Origin: Saccoglossus kowalevskii
Lineage: Eukaryota; Hemichordata; Enteropneusta; Harrimaniidae
Direction of reading: 5' to 3'
NCBI RefSeq assembly: GCF_000003605.2
Contig: NW_003154744.1
Coordinates: forward strand, 86,092-150,091
Length of the DNA stretch: 64,000 nt
A program made the position numbers and the translations under genes. The notes under the pieces were generated by a model that did no database searches, was not told the origin of the DNA, and saw only the letters and a list, made by a program, of their open reading frames with translations. Below, in pieces: positions 12,101 through 27,100 of the stretch. Numbering within the stretch: the stretch's first letter is position 1; every line of letters starts with the position of its first letter.

Positions 12101-15100
12101 GTTAACACCGCAATATCTACGGGGTCCGCAATGATCATGCACTCCGGGAATCACATGGCTGCATTAAACAAAAAATATGCTAAATGACGCAATAAAATTG
12201 TGAAAAGACATCGCCAAGAACATAGACGTTTCGATGAGCTGTGATGTGAAAGACAATGCAATGTGTCAATATGAAGGCGTCGTGGTGAGCTGCCAAAAGC
12301 ATTGAATGATTGTCGCGAAGGCAACACAACCATGGGACGGTGTTGTATCCCACGTACTATGGAAGGAGTTTTCCGATGGAACAACTAGCCTGCATGTTTG
12401 CGCTTTAGTCACATTCTATGATTCGGTTCAGTAATTCAGTATAGTGATAGACAATCATATACATGCGTAGGATAGATATCCCAAATATTAGTGCCCACAG
12501 TGATACAAATACACAAGCATTTCCTGTATATATGCTTGGCATACACAACACAGCGTACAATGAAATAAAGAAGTGAATTTTAAACAAAACAAAACAAAAC
12601 AAAACAGCTAAGCTAACCTGACAGATGACAGACCATCTACAGTACAACATATTTAACTGAAAATCATCACGACAACACGTCTTATCGCTTCATTATCAAT
12701 GTTACATAAAAGGTGGACAATAAATTGTAATTGACATAGCTAAACATAATTTCCTATTCGATCGCCAAAACTTTGAAAACCCACATGGGAATAAATTAAT
12801 AAATTAGTCGTTGTTGATTGAAATGTCGCAGCTGGTGTCACGTCTAAGGACATTGAATGTTAACTTCCTAAAGTATCTAAATAACAGCGTTTAAGCAAAC
12901 TAACGAGGTGAACACCAGGTGTGTGCTATGGAGCGTTCCATTCTCCGAAGACCAATATCCTTATTTAGTTCGTTGCGGAGATTAAATACGGCGACGTTTT
13001 AAGGAACACATGATGACAGTCACCTCTTCCTTCACATTTTCAAATTTTAACGCAGAGCGCGATGGTTATATATTCAGTACACGTGAGGGTCAGAATACAG
13101 TACATTGTTAGTGTAAACGAATATAAGTCGTTTCACCTTTAGGCAGCTACTATAACCCCGTTAGGTAAAGCAATACAGTCAATAAAACTGCTCAAATAAA
13201 ACCCATTAGTGTTCATACAGATGTATATAGTAAAGTCGTAATGCTACAGACTCATCAAACAGACTACCTTCTCATAACCATAAGACAACTATGACTCTAT
13301 CAAGTATAATGTCATCACCGTAATAGTGATATTGGAGTTTTATAAACTCTATATTGTTTAAAATTCGATTTACTAGTGGGAAACAATAAACACTTTAATG
13401 CAATAAATTATTAGGCATTTGCAAATAATGAATGGTGATGATTTTTTGACAACTTTGTAGTCAGATAAAAATGACGGCATTATACACGGGGCCCAGTAAG
13501 CACGCTCTGTTATTCGATAATTAGGGACGAATCACGCAATATTATATTTCACTATGCAACCAAGAAAATATTTATTGAAATGAGTTTCTAGAAACAATAT
13601 CCGGGCCATAATACGACATGATCCTCCGGCAGTTTTATTTTGATAGTTTCGTATGTATTGTATTGGTCGTAAAATAACGATTTGAAGTATATATGTGAAT
13701 GTTAATCGTGGCTTTGTAAGGCATCAGAAATAAAATAGCCTATAGACAAATCGTAGATCTCGGCGAAAAATACAAAATGTTACATAGAATGACTATTACG
13801 GGTTTGAGCAGCTACAACGATAAGAACATTATAATCAAATTTAATCACTTTTTAGTGTAAACTTTTCTTCTAGATTTGACATCATACATAGATCCTGAAA
13901 TTAAATCTCTGAAATGTAATCTTTTGGGCTTCATATTTGGAACAATAACAGCGAGCATGTTCAACCTAAATATCTATCGCTGTTTCGTTTGTATTTTCAG
14001 AAATTACACCTCAAATGTTAATAGTGTAACAAGATGAAAAAAAAATAAAAAAATAACAATCTTTTGAACAGTAGTCATATTTCTGTCATAAACTGTTTGT
14101 TTAAACATCTGCAATCATCACAATTATTTGTTTTAGTTATATTATTATAATTCTAATTTTTTTTAGTAATCTAATAATAGTAATCTAGTAATTAAATGTG
14201 TGTCAGAAACGTCTTTTCTTGGATAGGGAAATGAGCAATGGTAAAGGAAAACAACAAATACAAATATCCATGTCATGTTGTGTATCCACTACTAAATTCC
14301 CCCGGTCCTATGTCTACGAACCACCGTTTTGTGAACGATTCTCGTCATATACACATCTGCGACTGTAATCTATCGAAATAATCTATTGAATTTAAAATGA
14401 TATTCAGTGTTGGGAACATCTATCTCTTACATTCTCATGTAATTCTCCACTATCACATACTTTTTGATCGATTGAATACGAATGATACGACACACGTAAT
14501 GGCAGTGCTTACACGAGTATAAAAGATGACATTTACAACCAGTTTAGGAGTACTCGTTAATAACAACTGCTGTTTGTAAAATCAAAGACGTGACATTTAA
14601 GCTTCATCGTCTTTGAAAAAAAAAGCATTTTTTTGTCAAGCATTGCTTGTAAGTGATTAAACTCACGTCGGAATATCAATTTGTTGTCAACTCAGCAGCC
14701 ATATATCACCTGAACGTATGGTTGTGACCATTTCCAAACATACACAAAAGTTGTCTGTATATGATATATCACCAATCTTAAATAAATTCCGAAAATTGGT
14801 ATGCAAGTCATTTGTTGCTTTATCAAATTCTACTGAGATCACTATCATCACATTTACAAAAAAACGCTAATTGCCACCAAGAGAGTTGCTTTTATGTAAT
14901 ACACAACTCAGTTCACTCGAAGGGTTACCATCAATATGAATTCTCCTTCAAGGCTCCTTTTCTTAAATCAAATCATGTCTACGTTATACAGAAGTGCAGA
15001 CCGGGAAGATACGGTGATAGTTTCTAGGCATATTGATATTATTAGTCTCCAAATCATGTGTTTGGGTTTCCTGTACATGCATTATTCCTGTTTATGAGAT

Positions 15101-18100
15101 GGGATTGTGCGTCTTTGTGATTTAAAAATGAGCTCCACACATTAATAGCCTGTAAACGACCAATCATCTGATATGTAATGAGATCATATCAAAACGATAA
15201 CAAAGAACATAAACAAACGCCCAACGATATTGGATATACATGCTACAGAACATAGTCAAATTAAATATTTAAACGTCAATAATCAACACAAGATCATCAG
15301 ACAGAAGATATCATCAACATTAATCCCAGCTCAGCCAACTGTAATTGTAATATTGTATCTGGCAACCATGGCAACATCTATGTCAGTAAATGTTGGGGAT
15401 TATCTTTCGCAGTAATCGGGGGATAAAATGCACGACATATGTGTGGTTTACCATGTTATTTTTCAAAAAAAAAAAAGTCACGCATTATCGAATTCAATCA
15501 TTTGTGTGTAACATGGTAACAGTGCATCAAAGTTATCACTACTTCAGCATGACATGTAACGAGGCATGCCATCATTTCTGTCATATCTCCATAAAACGTG
15601 GCATATTCACTAATAGCTTGCTCGGCATCGACATTGATAATAACCCATACATTATTGATGTAAATTCAAACATTATGAATATCATAGACACGCGAAGAAT
15701 ATTCTCAAGTTAATAACGGAACATCATCAGTGACTATATTCATTGGCATGAGATGGCTACATGTACTATAACGGCGCCACATTAGAGAAACCCAACTATA
15801 GAAGGCATCTCTTTTTTAAAAAAAAATATTCAAACTTGTACGCAGACGATATATCATATTTAGTTCATCCAGTACTTTTTCATGGTTAATAATTTTGGTA
15901 AATGCTCTGGGTTAAGGTTAAATAGGAACAAAACAGAAGCACTTTTGATGTGTTATGGCCACAAACAGAAAGATAAAGAGGATATTAAAAGGTCTGTAGG
16001 GCTAAGGATCATGGGTATTTTTGTAACTTATAATGAGAAGCTATTCATTTCTGAGAATTTCAATTCAACATTGACAAAATTAAAATTGGAAAATGATTTT
16101 TTTTTATCAAAATTTGTGTATGTTTCGACAATGATTTCAACCCCTAAAACAATTATAAAGGCAATTAAAAAAATCATTTAATTTTATCTGGAAAGGCTGT
16201 GACCGAGTTAAAAGAACCTCATTAATTGATTAAAATAAGATCCTGGTTGGGTTAATTTTTTTTATATATAATTATTATTTATTTTAATTATTTGTTGACG
16301 TTAAAATTATTTTGCTGCAAGAATGGGTTTGTTTATGAAAGCCCGGTGTGGCAAATTTATTGTGAAAGCAAATATTAAAACGAATAATAATAAATGAAAT
16401 TAATAGTAATAGAAATACATAATAATAATAATAATAGTAATAATAATAATAATAAAATATATATATAAAATAAAATTTGAAAAAAGTTAAGCCAACCAAG
16501 ATCTTGTTTTAATCAGATTGAAAGAATGGAGGCCTGAACATGGTGGAAATTGAATGTTTTCTAAAGCACAAATAATGAAATGGGTTCTACGACTGTTTTC
16601 ATCAGAACCAGCTGTTTGGAGTAACATTATAGAACCACTACTAAATATCAAAGGGGTAGACATGTATTATCTTGTAATTTTGATATGAAAAGTTTGGTAG
16701 ATAATTTACCACCATTTTATGTTGACATTATGAAAGAATGGTCACATTTAATGCACCATCCCCCTAATTCTGTGTACGAAATTGGCAATCAAGCGTTGTG
16801 GAACAACCGCTTTATGAACATTGCAAACAAACTGTTTTTTTTTTAAATCTCTGGCAAATCGGGGCATTAGTCGCATTATTGACTTAATTGATAAGGATGG
16901 GAGTTTTCATAATTGGCAGTACTGGAATATGAAGCAAATTATTTTTAACTAAACACGTACCTGGTTTGAATTTGATCACAATAGTATTTATTGGGAAGGA
17001 GAGTACATTCATATTAAATCCTTAACAACTAAAATAATTTACAAAAAAATATGTAAATAGATAATTGAGCCACCCTCGATAGTGCAAACATTTAGGAACT
17101 CTTATGATATCTCAGCAGAACATATTCCCGTTATCTTTAAATTACCATTCATAACTACTATATCAAATTCTCTGAGAGCATTTCAGTACCAAATTATTCA
17201 CAATTACATTGTTACAAACAGTAAATTGTATAAATAGAAATCAGTTACATCATCTTCATGCTCTTTTTGTCATGTCAATGAAGAAACCTTACATTACTTG
17301 TTTGTAAGTTGTCATTTTGTGCAAGAATTGTGGGAATTGGTGCAAGAACAGTTTGAAGTAATTAGACATACAAGCTGTAACTGCAAAATTATTATATTTG
17401 GAATATACAACTCACCAGAAAACAAAATATTAAACTATATCATAATTTTATTCAAATGGTTTATTTATCTATGTAGAACAAAAAAACAAAATGTTGTCTT
17501 ATGCATTTAAGATGTTTGTTCTTTCCAATAGACAAGTTGAATATGAAATTGCAAAAAGAAATAATAAGGTCAACTTACATTTTGAAAAATGAAAGAAAGC
17601 TGAAAACTGGTTAGGTAATTAAATACTGTATTTGTACACCAGGTCATTATTTGTTTTTGTATTTCCTTTTGTAAGTTTTTTTTGTATGTAATTACTTAAT
17701 TCGTATAATAAAAAAAAAACATTAAAAAAAATAATAATAATGGCGAAAGATTTTGTATCATACATTGTGCTCACACGGTAGGTTCTCAGTATATTCATGT
17801 TCATGGACGTTGAACACCATCATTTACAGAACCACACGCTTCGCGCAGAATATGCAGGAACGTAATAACACATTCACAATAAAGCTCGGATCTGTACCTG
17901 AATGATCTCCCAAGTCGGGAAATGGTTTTATAACCATTACTACTATTTTCGTTGATAATGTTTGACGAGAGAAAGTCACGACTCATTAAGTAACGGCAAA
18001 ATAGATCCTAAAACCATGTATGTGTATGTAAGTAAGGTGTAAAGGTGTGAGGTGAATGTATAGTAGGGTGTGTAATTTCCGATTAGAATATAATGTCTAA

Positions 18101-21100
18101 TACAAACACGAGGGGTCAAATGCAATTGATATGTTAAATCTTTACAGCGGGATCAAAGCATATGTACTAATATTTGTTTTATCACTGTCAATAGATAAGT
18201 AATGAGGTAACTATAACAGATTCTACTGCCCAGGTTACCACTCCTAATTAGTATAAACCAGGCTACTCTTAAAACAAATAAAGATAAAGTGCACATTCTT
18301 GTGACCAATTAGGTGAAAATAAATGCAAAGTGACTCTGAAAAGATATATCTTTTTTAAAAGAATCGCATGCACCCTTAAATGATGAGAAAAATGCATGAT
18401 GTACACAATGTATAGATCGAATTTAACATTGTACATAGCTTTTACATAATATCAATGTAATGCATGGAGTGATAATGCTAGCAGACTGGGCAGGATTTGG
18501 TTATGTTAAGAGGGCACGCTTTAAACATCAGTTTATAGTATCAAAGATGCAATAAGAACAACTTCGAATTCTCCGAAGATTGATATTTCGTTAAAAACAA
18601 AATTGTTCTACTCTTGACCATTTTTGAATAACACTAAATTTATAATTTGTTCTGTAATATTATTGGGACGAATGCTTAGTTTAAAATTGATTGTTTGAAA
18701 CTTTGCATCGTATATATAGTGATTCTATACCATGACTGTGTGCGCATGCGTGAACATGGCGACGCGGTGACAAACAAAACGCACGCACAAGCAATGCGAT
18801 ACTAGTATTAAGACGTGTTAAAAAACGCTTTTTTAAAAAAAAAAAATCTATCGATACAATCAAAGATAATATGCCTTTGTCTGGAGTACATGTGATTAAG
18901 CGTATTTAGAAAATATCAATGACTTGTTGAAATGTACAACATATTAGATTAATAGATATGTTAAGTGATAAAAGATGCTATTTGGACGAAAAAATTGAAT
19001 TTTTTAGATTTCTAGTTTGATATTTTATATTGATAAATACATTATATTTTAGAGCTTATAAACGATAATTGGTAGTGAATATAAGGCCTCGCTGAGGAAA
19101 ATTAAGCATATTTTGAGGTAGATAATAACCGAGCGTATATTATAATAGACTCACTCAAGAAATACATATCAAGTTGCTATGTGTAACTAACTGGCGGTAA
19201 AGTAAAACATACAATGTTTTAGTTGTGATTTACGTTCAAAAACGAAACAGTGGCAACAACACGTGTATATTCGAACGTTATGCAGCAATGAATGCGCTGT
19301 TTACTCACAGGAGGTTTTCTCGCAAAATGCGCGATTTTGGCAACAATAATTCGTAATAGTGCTTGTACTAGGTTGATCATATACCCGCAACCACGATTAT
19401 ACTATGAACAGCGGTCACAGTCGTTTAATCTCGTTTCAGTTAGATATTGATCACATGTCTTCTAGTGCCAGATATAAGACCTTGCTTCAGCCAATCAGAG
19501 GGTTAGATTCAGACTAACCATACACAAATCGCTATACCAAACACACGCAATCCGTAATAACCAATTCTGAGTCGTAATATTTGTTCGTAACATAAACACT
19601 TATTATCCGTGCTCCATAGCTAAGTGAATGCAAAACTAAGCAGGGACTCCGGTATTGGGGCGATATCACTAGGCTTTCCTTCTTTCGCCTATCCCACAAA
19701 TCTTTTTCTTTCCCAACCTTTGTTTTCCTCAGAACTTTTCATACATCACTCGTATATAAGATTGTCTGTGACGTCATAGTTTGGTTATTATCTGATGCAC
19801 GTAATGTAGACCCCGTCACATATACATATATAAATACCGGATATAGATATTTATCGGAATATGACATGATACATTGGTTGAAATTGACATTTAGGCAATG
19901 TACAACCGCATAAATAGAATGTTATATATCCTGTCAGTTTTGAAAATTCGTGCGAGGTGGACAGTACAAGCAAATTCAGTAAAACACACAAGTCACATAA
20001 TTAATTATAATAATTTGTGTGTAGGTATGAAAATAAATTGTACGTATTTGTATCATTAATTAACTTGTGATCGCACCAATGGGACGGGGGTATGCAGATA
20101 ATATGTTAAACTACTAACACCAGCTGTACAGTGGTATCACTCCAGTCAGATTAATTGTAGTATTAATGACCATGCATAACAATTGTTAATTAAAATATCC
20201 TATAATATATCATCAATATTGGTGATGTATTATTTACATAATAATATTTGCACACAGACTGAATTATCATCCCGATTTGCAGCCACCTTTTTTGAGGTAT
20301 GCGTATTGGTGTTGGTATATGTAATACACGTATCTTACCATGTCAATCATCTGAATGGGTGTAAGCCGGTGCGTAACTACGACTGGTGTGCTCTCTTTCT
20401 TAACTGGACGAATATATTTGGGGTACTTGTCAAGCAGATCACGCACCAGTGCCGCTCCCTCGTCTGACAAATACACTTCACCTAGGAACGATAAAATAAA
20501 CGTTACATTGCTTGGCAACATCGCACTACCATACTCAGCGGAATGGGATAATCACTACCCAATGCATCATCGATTTGCTAGGTAAACAGTTTGACAGACA
20601 GAAAGGAAAACATAATGAAACTGCGCTAAAAACATCTCTAATTTGTTTTAGAGTGTTGATATCTCTAATTTGTTTTCGAGTGTTGATATTAGTTGGTAAA
20701 ACGACGTGGGTTAATGCGTTCGCATCTCCATTACTGTATTTGTTCTTTTAGTGGGTTGTAAGACCGTAACAAGCTTCGTAATGTTCATAACTGGTGAAAG
20801 TAGCTTAACATTAGACTTCTCAAAATACATGTACATGCAATATATATGTTCCCAATGCTGTTCTGGGGTAACTTTATTTGTAAATCGAGACATAACAAGC
20901 ATTGGCGTGTTGGCATCACGGGATCTCAGTCACGTGACTAAATCCTACAGCTTGGGCCATATTATGACAAGACGCACACCCCAATTTACACATCTCGTTA
21001 CACCCCCAAAACATGATGAAACTTCAAATTCAAATCCATCAATTAGGGCAGCATTTATAGTGGGTCCAAGGTTCGCCGCACTCTCATTAATGTATTATTA

Positions 21101-24100
21101 AAGATACTGAAATAACCGCAGACGGCTGTCATTTCATGCGCGGTACGAGGTACGGTTTCACCCTGCAAAAAAAGCCCCGTGAAATGAATTTGACATGCAC
21201 TCAGCCAATATAAAGTTGGTGATTTGAGATATTGTAAAAAGTACACCCGTTAAATTACGAGCATGTCACGTTTGCCATAAAGAATCATTTATTATTTAAT
21301 ACAAACAATTAATCTAAGCTACAAAGACATGTAGCTGCAGGCTATTGAATCGCAAAATTGATTCCAATTGACGTGACTACGTGTACCATATTTTATACGG
21401 TCAACACACATGATGTACAAACTGCCATAATTACTTATTACTGCACTGACAAGATATCTTGGTTTCTTTGTTGACGATGTCGTTCATCTTTTTTAATTAT
21501 AATCTATTGTGTCCCCAACTACATCTGCTTTCCACTAAAGTTACATTCAGACATACGCTTCGTTAAGTATGTAATATCCGGTTTAATAATGTGATTTGTG
21601 TTGTGAGTAGGCAGTCTTTGCTTAAATTGCGCCTAAGGGAACTAAGGACATTTGGTGTTAGTGGGAATGTATTGAGACATCGCATATTTTAAACAGAACG
21701 TATTTATTGTTAGTTATTCGATTTTACTTGTAGCCATAGCGATTCACTAAAATTGAGCTTATGCAATTTGTGATGAAAATATTGTATACTAACATGCCAC
21801 TGGAATTTAAATTTTAAGTTTTGTGTCCACGGTGTTTGTACTAGCACTTAGCATCGGTCTACTTGCACCTAACATCGCGAACCACTGCTATATTTGGACT
21901 CCGAAATTAACCATAATATCGTCCTATAATCTCATCAGAATGCGAGGAAAAAACTAAAACTAAATACAGTCAAAATAAATAAACACATAAATTACTAATG
22001 TTTGTGTATCAAGGAAAAGTTAAAGATTTGTTCCATATTCATTTAAATGTGTACAACTGACAACCCGTAAAACATGACATTATCATAGAGGAGTGAATGG
22101 CTTTTGTACATGTTTCAAATGTCTTGTTGTTGTACGGGAACAAAAAAATATCGTGTTTATTGAAATCCACTTTGACACATGTTCTTCTAAAAAATCTGTG
22201 ATACCATATGCATGTGTTTTATGGGAATGGTTCCTCTTAACAAAGCGTACATAAACCCATGTGAAACCCCTTTTTCGTAATGAATTGATCTAACATTGTA
22301 CTAATTCAGTTCGTTTTATTCCCATAGGACACGATGTCAATGTATTGCCATCTTCAGGGATAAAGGGATTTTAGCTCCAGGGAAAGGCCAAACAATGAGA
22401 CAGACGTAACTCACAAATTTACTCGATGATCGCATCAAATTTGCTTATTTTAGATGGCATTTATGTCGCAGTGACGTGCGTCTGTTTTTTATTGGTGAAT
22501 ATGTTACAGTTAATCCTGTAAGCAGTGGATTGCTGTTGGCTTCTCCATATTTCCTGTAATGAAGCTACGATGCATAAACTGTGAACAATATTGCTCATGT
22601 TGTGAACATGATCGTCAAAACATTAGTCACGTAAGATAACCTTCGAAAAAAAATAATGCAGCAATTTCAGTATTCGTGTATTGATATGCAAATTAATGTA
22701 TATCTTTATTATAATGATGTCAACAAAATGATCAATCAAAATAAGTACTACTCAGCACGCACACAACAGCTCTCTCAGATTTACGTAATCAAAAGATTTC
22801 CCTATCTGAATGTGAAAACCAGAAATATTTCTGGTTAAAATGCAAAACTATAAATCTAACTATAAGAAAAAGCAAGTTATCTAAAATTGCTGTAACTTTT
22901 ATGTTTCCTATATGTTTTATTCTATATTTTTTATTAAACAAATGTGGTATCCCTTCAACTTTCTTCACAGTACTCATTTTAATCGTCAATGAAGGTTTTA
23001 TTTACTTAGCAGTCACATGTCCACATGAAGATTGTTTCTAACGTAACATTGCAATTTACTTAGTTTAAGTTAAAACTTTCACGAAATATATAGTTTTTTT
23101 GTTTTAAAACAATTCTATGAAAATAATTAGTGTGAATATTACTTCCTGAAACCTCTACTACATTCTTCTCCAGCTGTTGGCAGAGAAGAGAATACATACA
23201 ACGTGATTATCAACAAACCAATGGGAATCACCATACAACTGTTGACATCCTGTCTGATCAACAGTTTGCCCAAGAAAACAAAATCCTAGATTGTAATAGA
23301 CCATTTTCCGGTCACTGCGAGATCCCACGTTATGTGTGAAATCGAACGTAATAACTGGATAATCAAAGCGTCGTAGTGGCGTCAAAACATCTCATAAGAT
23401 TCGACAAACATTTATTGATTGTCAACGTTGATGGAGTAACGCTATATTCTCCTCTGAAAGATCGGAATTTCAAACTTGTGCTATAAAGACTATGTAAACC
23501 ATTGTGCCATTGCAGCGATATTTGATGTACTGACGGTTTTATGACACTCTAATATTGGAATTTCATATCGCTATATTTTACCACCCATTTTTGTATGAAA
23601 CGTCCTTTTTTGTTCCCAGTGTAATGCAATACCTGTAATCGCATGTAATGTGCAATGTACATGCGTACATTGGTGATGTTGGTTTTATATATCTAGATAT
23701 TTTTGATGTAAAATAAAGCATGGCTTCCGCGCATTGCTTTGCATTCAGACACTATTTCGCAGTTCAGGACATACATTTTACATGTGATAGTATGTTGCTA
23801 AGCATGCTGGTCTACGTCATATTTATTGTCTTATGCCGCACTAAGACATGCAGCAAAGCACAGACACACACAGTGTGCCAGACAGTAAACGTATAAAAAA
23901 ACACGAACGCAATGCACATAATATCACAACAACAGCACAGCAATACTGAACACTCGGCACACTCCTCTACGGCATTACGTCATCACATCTCGTATCCAGT
24001 TAATATGCAATCAGTAATCAACATGCTTAGCATGTCCGGGAATCCGCAATGTATGCAAATTAATGTCACGGTCGAATAGCTGCCAACGAACCAGCTTATA

Positions 24101-27100
24101 CGTTACTATGGAGAAACAATATTCAAATCATGAGAGGACTATGATAATCCTTACACCGTCGATAACATTACGGTATGTAGATCCCTTCACACAGAAACAC
24201 GTTAATGTACTCTATAATAAATGTTATAAATCAAAATAGACACACAATTACAATACCAGAAGCAAAAACGATATTACTTCTCATAAAAACTAAACATGAG
24301 TTCTGTTATTATCAGATCAATTTGTTCATGACTATTGTCACTGTTTACTTATTTTCATTTTCATGTGTTTTCGTATTCTGAATAATTCAGGGAAACAGTT
24401 ATTGGGTTATCAGAAATCGTATTCCTTAACACGCATTAGTTTTCAGATCACGGGTATAAACTTATAGGATTACATCAGCTCAATATGCAAATTAGGTGTG
24501 GTCTATTTCACAATTTGGTGCATTGCTGAGATATTGAAATGCTTACAACTGTGAGTATCATCGCATTAGTAGTAAAAACTAACAACTCATTTTTTTTAAA
24601 TATCTTGCATAAAGCATTTTCGATTGCAATGTTTTTTCTACTTTCCTATCCCTACTTTATTATCTTTATTAGATTTTTACCCAAGAATTCGTAATCAGCA
24701 AACGAAGTACTTTTTCTGCAAATAACTTGTTTTATTTTCAAAATAATGTTTCATTCGTTATTACACGATACTTTACTGGGATCAGTTACTTGACATTCTA
24801 GACCTCGATCAGCGAAATGATTACTGGTGATATGAGTTTGTAACATCATAAGCTAAACCTACTTGGTTATATGCACCCAGGCCACATACTGCGATATCAC
24901 TACACCCCCACCACACTGGGAGTGTGTTTGTTAAATGGGGCTTACATAACGACCCTCTCCCCCTTCACCCCCGTAAAAGCTTAGAGTCACGACATATTAC
25001 TACCCGAACCACATTGACAGCTAACACAACCGCACAGTACATGTTATATTCAGTATGCTTATGCTTGATTGCAATTAACTCCCATGTTTCCTCTCGAGAT
25101 TAACTTTCTACAAGTCTCATTACTTACTTGGCCACTATGCATTGTAGAAAAGCAAGATGTTCATCTATTTCTGAAATGGCTCAAATCGATTGATAAAATA
25201 AAGACGCAATAGTAGTAAATTAGTTTCGTTGTTAATTCATACTCGTCCCCATCGTAAACTGATTACAGTGGCTACCCTGGGATACAGGGTAGGTAGTTTG
25301 GGGGATCTCGTACTGTAGATGGATTATTTTAAACAGTAATTCCTCTGAAAGGAACTTTCCGCGAATGTTTAGTTTTAAGTAATTGATCATCACTAGAATG
25401 ATTTTTTCGTGTATAAGATTTACCCAGTGATGTAAATTGCGTACTGATAATAATTAAATTACCTTTTGATTTGAGGTGCTAATGCTGTATACAAGTATTA
25501 CAGTTAACAAATTATCATTCTTTTATGTTAATTACTTGATATCTGATGTCAGAAAATAACCATCGATGTTGATATTTTATATTATTTATCAAGGTATATT
25601 TTGATGTCTTCAGACATTATTTAAACCAAGTCTTCATGATTTCAGATTTCTATTTTACGCAACTTACTTATTTTGGAAAATCAACATCCTCCATTTAAAG
25701 CAATATCTACTAACTAATAAATGATGGCTGCCGAAGTATCGTTGAGGGCGTGAGACTTGTCGTCTATTCAAACAGTGTTCCATCTATTACATGATTGTGT
25801 CTGATTGGCTACCCAGGCCTTACACCAAAATGTCAGACGAATCAGAGAGCAGCTTGTTTGTTTTTCGACGTACATATGCCTCACCTCAACGGGATTCAGC
25901 CCCTGTAGTATTTGGAACAATGAGCGTTCTGAATGGAAACAGTGGAACACTAACAAGTGGAGTAAAAATAAGTCACGTGACTGATTTGCTCTCAATGAGA
26001 TCGCGACGGCCATTTGCGTTCATACTGATTAATAATAAATCCGACAAAATACGATGACTTAATATACACACACTGAACAAAATTAAACTATATTAAAACT
26101 TTATTGATGACAATTGTGTCATCTCAGCAATTAGCCTCATGACCAATATCCCCACATTACGGAAGATTAATTTCCGTATTCGTTGGCTACGGAAGCATTG
26201 ACATACACTGTTGTCAGGAAAAAAAACGTATCAGGAATTTCGTCTATACGTAGCACGGATGCGACTTGTCTGGGCTTTAAAGTAAATAATTTAAAACTCA
26301 ATCGGGGTTGAGTTCGACTAACTTTTGTTTTGTTGTACGGTATATAATATGTGATAGTAACAGGTAAAATAAAATGACCATATCCCCATATCAAAATGGC
26401 CGACCGTTATTGACAGTATGTTCATGGTTGCCGAATATCACAGCCGAATTTCAAACCTGCTGTATGCCATGTAAACTGGCAAACAAATATGTACAAATCT
26501 TTAAAGCTACAGTCACACTTCGCAGATCTGTGAGGTATCATTTTAGATATACACAGGCTATATTATGTATTTAAACTGAATGTTTTCATCTTGTACTGGG
26601 AGGGAACTTTCACACTACAATATAGTCTTAGAAAGAACAATGTCAATTTCTAGACATTTAAGAACAAGCAACTATTATAAGAAAAAAACAAATAACCCTC
26701 AGAGCTCATTAAAAAAAACGTTACTGGTATGACATAATACAAAACGTCCTGTTCATAACTTGCCCCATACAGTCAGGATTTAGTCAGTAATCTCATTTAC
26801 ATATGCGTGCGCGGTCAATTAACGTTCATTGCAGTTCACACTGAGGGCATCCACCCGCCTCACAACTTGAAGGTCATTTCAAACTTGCTTTACTATTCTT
26901 TGAGTCTAACACAATAAAACAGGATAACCATATTTACGGCATTCCCTTTTAACTGGCAGATTCATTTACATTTCGAGTAGTTATCAAATTACGTTTTTTT
27001 TGCCTCCAGTGACAAAGAGATTACAACAAGCGTCTATGGAGTTACCGATTCCCACTGAATGTATGACCAGATCATTGAATCAATCCCGTGACACCGTGTA

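Noticed and set aside
19610-19720. Stretch resembling a structured RNA (AAACTAAGCAGGGACTCC)
   Set aside because: Does not fit 5S rRNA, tRNA or snRNA signatures that I could check by eye.
25768-26057. Overlapping frames of 81 and 88 residues
   Set aside because: Antisense pair with no domain or splice-site support.
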